This document shows positions 14,182 through 16,663 of a stretch of DNA of 16,663 bases, in pieces. Origin of the DNA: Bacteroidia bacterium (lineage in GTDB: Bacteria > Bacteroidota > Bacteroidia > Bacteroidales > UBA12481). The notes under the pieces were generated by a model. It worked only from the letters and a program-made list of their open reading frames with translations. It ran no database searches and was not told the origin of the DNA. Positions within the stretch are counted from its first letter, which is position 1. Each line of letters opens with the position of its first letter. The position numbers and the translations under genes are program-made. The stretch lies in the NCBI GenBank assembly GCA_026391235.1, contig JAPLDV010000661.1, positions 1 through 16,663 on the forward strand. Direction: 5' to 3'.

Positions 14182-16242
14182 ATGCGAAACCTTATGTCTT
14201 TTGATGTTTACAGAATTTTTTTAATCGTTTGGGGATGTCTGATGACCTGTACGTTATCGGCGCAGCAGCCGATAAAAATCAGGGTTTTCGAAGAGAGAAC
14301 TTCGAGCATAGCGATAAGCAGATTAATTACAGGCAACTTCATCGAAAGCGGCATTGGCCGGGAGGTCGATGGCATGTGGTCGGAAATGATTTACAACCGG
14401 TCGTTCCAGGAAAATATTACCCCTTTTAAGGTGACGGTATGGGAAGCCCTGCAATTGGATAAGGAACATTATAACAAAAATGCCCCGTTTTGGCATAGCG
14501 GTTATGAAGAAAATGATTGGGAACCGTTAAATCCTGGTAACCCGGGCATGAAAAGAACACATGGTGAAGAGTCGTTCATTGGATTCAATTCGTTGATCAT
14601 TAGTAATGAACCCGATGGATTGCCAAGCGGGATTAAGCAAACAGGAATCTTCGTTGAACCTGGAAGAGCATATCATTTTTCACTTTTCGGAGGTTACTAC
14701 AGCGGCTGGGGACAAAAATCATCACCCTCCCTCGATGGATATCCTCCGGTATACAAGGAACTTCTGCAATCAAAAAAAGTGACTGTAAGCTTTATCAGTG
14801 AGGAAACGAAGGATACAATTTTCACTAAAATATTGGAATTCGCTTCCACGCAACAGCAGTTCGACATGGAATTTACGCCCAAAGATTTTACTGGTAGAAC
14901 GACGGTGGAAATAGGTTTTCGATGGAAAGGAAACGTGGTTCTTTCGTGGTGTTCTTTGATGCCTGCTGATAACATGAATGGCTGGCGAAAAGAAACGGTT
15001 GAGGCATTGAAGGAAATTGGACCCCCGATCATACGGTTTCCGGGCGGGTGTTTTGCCAGTTTTCATAACTGGCAGAACTCTATTGGCCCCAGAAATCAAA
15101 GAACTCCGCAGATCAGCTACTTCTGGGGAGGTTTGGAGCCAAACGATGTCGGTATTGATGAATTTCTCTCTCTATGCGGGATGATCGGCTGCCAGCCTCA
15201 AATCACCATCAATATGATGACCGGCAGTCCCTTTGATGCAGCCGGACTGGTTGCCTATTGCAACAGCCCTGATGAATCTCCAATGGGCAGGTTACGAAAG
15301 GAAAATGGGGTTCAAAGAACCGGGAAAGTGATTTATTGGGAAATGGATAATGAAAACGGCCGGAAATGGTCGGCCTTGCAGTATGCCCGGGAGGTAACCA
15401 GGTTTGCTAAAGCGATGCGGGAGGTCGATCCTGGTATCAAGATCATGATGGATGATTATTCGTTTCCTTACGAACTGGAATGGCTGCCGCAAATGCTCGA
15501 TATAGCAGGTAAACAGGTCGACTTCGTCATAACCAGGGAAATATCCCTGGAGCATATTCAAAAAATTCTGCAGATTCTCGACGACTATAACAGGGAAAAC
15601 AATACCAGCATCAAGCCGGTAAATACCGAATGGTTCGCCAATCTTGACGCTGCCGAACCTTTTACCGATCACAAAGTCCCTGTTCACCACGACTGGACTG
15701 CAAGGAATATCTATGAACAAGCTCTGAATTTTCGTCAGATCCGATGGTTTTACGCATTGAACGCAGCTTCTGCCATTTTGGATTTCATGTCCCTGGGCGG
15801 CTCCTTTCATCTTGCTAATTTTAACAACTGCGCCAACACCTGGGGTGGCAATATAATCGAATGCAGTAAAGAAGGTGTCTGGAAGTCTCCTGCCGGTGAA
15901 GTCTTTAAGTTTTATAAAAACTTTACCGATAAATACCCCTTAAAATGTGAGGTGAAAAGTTATAACAAGTTAGTTAAAGTACAAGCCTGTGAGACCAGTA
16001 CGGGCGTCGTGGTCAATGTGGTGAATATAGGCGAACATGGTGCCGATCTGATACTGGCTATGCCAGCCAAATATAAACCTGAAAACATGGAGACCCTTTA
16101 TGCTCCAGATAAATTAAGCAGGACGTACCTTGATCATTCTGAAATTAAATATGAAAAAATAGAAATTAAAAATACCCACACAATAAATATCAAACCTTTG
16201 TCAGTAAATAGAATTGTCTACCCGAAAACAAGTTTAAAATAG
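14182..16242 (+). CDS. GH51-like alpha-L-arabinofuranosidase, secreted
   Basis: The protein has 686 residues from the ATG at 14182; the frame is open from a TTG at 14146, but that lies within the promoter. The N-terminus (MRNLMSFDVYRIFL...TLSAQ) is a signal peptide. Residues about 30-260 form a beta-rich carbohydrate-binding-like region, followed by a clan GH-A barrel with RFPGGCFASFHNW and the acid/base motif WEMDNENG (candidate Glu391, preceded by Asn as in clan GH-A), then candidate nucleophile NTEW (Glu483). A C-terminal beta-sandwich closes it. The known family reaction is release of arabinofuranose from arabinan, arabinoxylan or arabinogalactan. The acid/base-to-nucleophile distance is about 92 residues, shorter than I recall for typical GH51 (about 119), and the usual SxHxY segment after VDF is missing. 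This may reduce or change activity, or mark a distinct subfamily. Confidence 0.82.
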   Translation: MRNLMSFDVYRIFLIVWGCLMTCTLSAQQPIKIRVFEERTSSIAISRLITGNFIESGIGREVDGMWSEMIYNRSFQENITPFKVTVWEALQLDKEHYNKNAPFWHSGYEENDWEPLNPGNPGMKRTHGEESFIGFNSLIISNEPDGLPSGIKQTGIFVEPGRAYHFSLFGGYYSGWGQKSSPSLDGYPPVYKELLQSKKVTVSFISEETKDTIFTKILEFASTQQQFDMEFTPKDFTGRTTVEIGFRWKGNVVLSWCSLMPADNMNGWRKETVEALKEIGPPIIRFPGGCFASFHNWQNSIGPRNQRTPQISYFWGGLEPNDVGIDEFLSLCGMIGCQPQITINMMTGSPFDAAGLVAYCNSPDESPMGRLRKENGVQRTGKVIYWEMDNENGRKWSALQYAREVTRFAKAMREVDPGIKIMMDDYSFPYELEWLPQMLDIAGKQVDFVITREISLEHIQKILQILDDYNRENNTSIKPVNTEWFANLDAAEPFTDHKVPVHHDWTARNIYEQALNFRQIRWFYALNAASAILDFMSLGGSFHLANFNNCANTWGGNIIECSKEGVWKSPAGEVFKFYKNFTDKYPLKCEVKSYNKLVKVQACETSTGVVVNVVNIGEHGADLILAMPAKYKPENMETLYAPDKLSRTYLDHSEIKYEKIEIKNTHTINIKPLSVNRIVYPKTSLK
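15533..15550. repeat. Perfect 6-bp inverted repeat inside the GH51-like gene
   Basis: CCAGGG at 15533-15538 and CCCTGG at 15545-15550 flank AAATAT. It lies precisely at the codons where the protein skips the loop and SxHxY segment expected in GH51 barrels. The repeat is certain; its meaning is discussed as a finding. Confidence 0.5.
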
Positions 16243-16335
16243 TTTTGACATGCAATTAATAATGTATATTCGGGCCTTGCAACTAACGTTCGGCTTTGAG
16301 TTTTTGGGGATAATTGGCTCTGATAATTACATCTC

Positions 16336-16366
16336 TTGGTAAAGAAAAGGAATTGCCTTATCTTTC
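16336..16366 (+). promoter_or_regulatory. Candidate promoter for the sensor gene at the right edge
   Basis: TTG at 16336-16338, 20 bases, then TATCTTTC at 16359-16366: one mismatch to the Bacteroidota -7 element TAnnTTTG and the same spacing as the strong promoter at 14135-14166. Predicted transcription start is near 16372, leaving a leader of about 140 bases before the sensor frame. Pattern evidence only. Confidence 0.38.
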
Positions 16367-16421
16367 ATCCCATTAACAGAATGGCTTTGGAACAGTTTCT
16401 ATTCATACCAATTGGTAAACT

Positions 16422-16455
16422 GGTTCAATCACCCAACCAGGGTGGATTGTTAACC
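16422..16455 (+). other. Imperfect hairpin in the leader of the sensor gene
   Basis: GGTTCAATCACCC (16422-16434) pairs with GGGTGGATTGTTAACC (16440-16455), leaving one bulged G and two bulged T bases and a 5-base loop. It sits between the candidate promoter and the sensor start, just downstream of the palindrome ACCAATTGGT (16407-16416). It has no following T-run, so it is not a simple terminator. It may be an operator or an mRNA structure; no known riboswitch is recognised. The rest of the 16243-16508 gap shows no gene. Confidence 0.3.
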
Positions 16456-16508
16456 GGATCGGCAATAAAACAACCATCCCTTCGAATTAAACAATTCAAT
16501 TATTCAGC

Positions 16509-16663
16509 TTGTTAAAAATCTTCAACATATTGAAAATCTTAATATTAATATTTTCCTTCATATTTCTATATGCTGGTTCTCTTATTGGACAAAAGGTTTC
16601 AGACTTCTATGATATCAAATTCCAGAAATTATCCACTGACAATGTCTTGCCATCAAACATTAT
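16509..16663 (+). CDS. N-terminus of a probable hybrid two-component / Reg_prop-type sensor (3' end outside window)
   Basis: The frame opens after a stop at 16488-16490 and runs off the window. There is no ATG; candidate starts are TTG at 16509 and TTG at 16530 (ATT at 16494 is less likely). From either, the product begins with a hydrophobic export signal (LKILILIFSFIFLYAGSLIG) ending near GQ, then VSDFYDIKFQKLSTDN and LPSN. That last part resembles the first periplasmic beta-propeller blade (F..LS...GLPSN) of hybrid two-component systems and related Reg_prop sensor kinases, which commonly regulate PULs by binding released oligosaccharide. Kinase and regulator domains, if present, are outside the window. 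It follows the GH51-like gene by 266 bases. Confidence is moderate because only about 50 residues are visible. Confidence 0.6.
   Translation, partial: MLKIFNILKILILIFSFIFLYAGSLIGQKVSDFYDIKFQKLSTDNVLPSNI

Noticed and set aside
16280..16310. CAACTAACGTTCGGC segment as a recombination (attC-like) site
   Set aside because: It resembles one core site only; no paired arm or integrase is nearby.
16381..16515. A 44-codon ATG open frame just before the sensor
   Set aside because: It ends inside the sensor start region in a different frame, has no recognisable sequence, and overlaps the hairpin; leader peptide status cannot be supported.
1..16663. CRISPR arrays, tRNA or rRNA genes, insertion sequences, integrases
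   Set aside because: Reading both strands I found no repeat-spacer pattern, no tRNA-like cloverleaf and no transposase or integrase motif.

Overview
The window comes from a Bacteroidota genome, probably Bacteroidales or a relative. The evidence is a SusC/SusD pair, many lipoproteins with a Bacteroidota-type lipobox, a DUF4249 lipoprotein, a Fibrobacter-succinogenes-type paralogous domain, and promoter-like elements matching the Bacteroidota form (TTTG, about 20 bases, TAnnTTTG). It looks like one polysaccharide utilisation locus (PUL) with an unrelated-looking lipoprotein operon inserted in it. Species cannot be told from the sequence.

Layout. (1) Bases 1-3174, plus strand: the C-terminal 557 residues of a SusC-like TonB-dependent transporter, cut by the window edge, then a complete SusD-like lipoprotein. 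(2) 3175-3481: a convergent intergenic region with two strong hairpins, the second with T-runs on both sides. (3) 3482-6732, minus strand: a tight three-gene lipoprotein operon, transcribed in the order DUF4249 protein, 145-residue unknown lipoprotein, PKD/Fib_succ_major lipoprotein. A candidate promoter lies in the 6733-7085 gap. (4) 7086-14045, minus strand: a probable four-gene operon, transcribed in the order CE15-like esterase lipoprotein, TAT-exported TIM-barrel isomerase/epimerase-like protein, TAT-exported Gfo/Idh/MocA oxidoreductase, GH106-type alpha-L-rhamnosidase. (5) 14182-16242, plus strand: a secreted GH51-like alpha-L-arabinofuranosidase, divergent from the esterase, with a near-consensus promoter directly in front. 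(6) 16509-16663: the first 51 codons of a probable hybrid two-component or Reg_prop-type sensor, the usual PUL regulator, cut by the window edge.

How it may work together (inference): SusC/SusD bind and import oligosaccharides. The rhamnosidase, arabinofuranosidase and glucuronoyl-esterase-like protein trim a plant-type heteropolymer carrying rhamnose, arabinose and esterified uronic acid. The exported Gfo/Idh plus TIM-barrel pair may cleave or epimerise glycosides by oxidation to keto-sugars in the periplasm. The sensor at the right edge would control the locus.

Most notable: the exported redox/TIM-barrel pair with altered signature residues; a GH51-like enzyme whose barrel is short exactly at a perfect inverted repeat; and a DUF4249 operon without the TonB-dependent receptor that often accompanies it, carrying a small Cys-cluster lipoprotein that I cannot assign.
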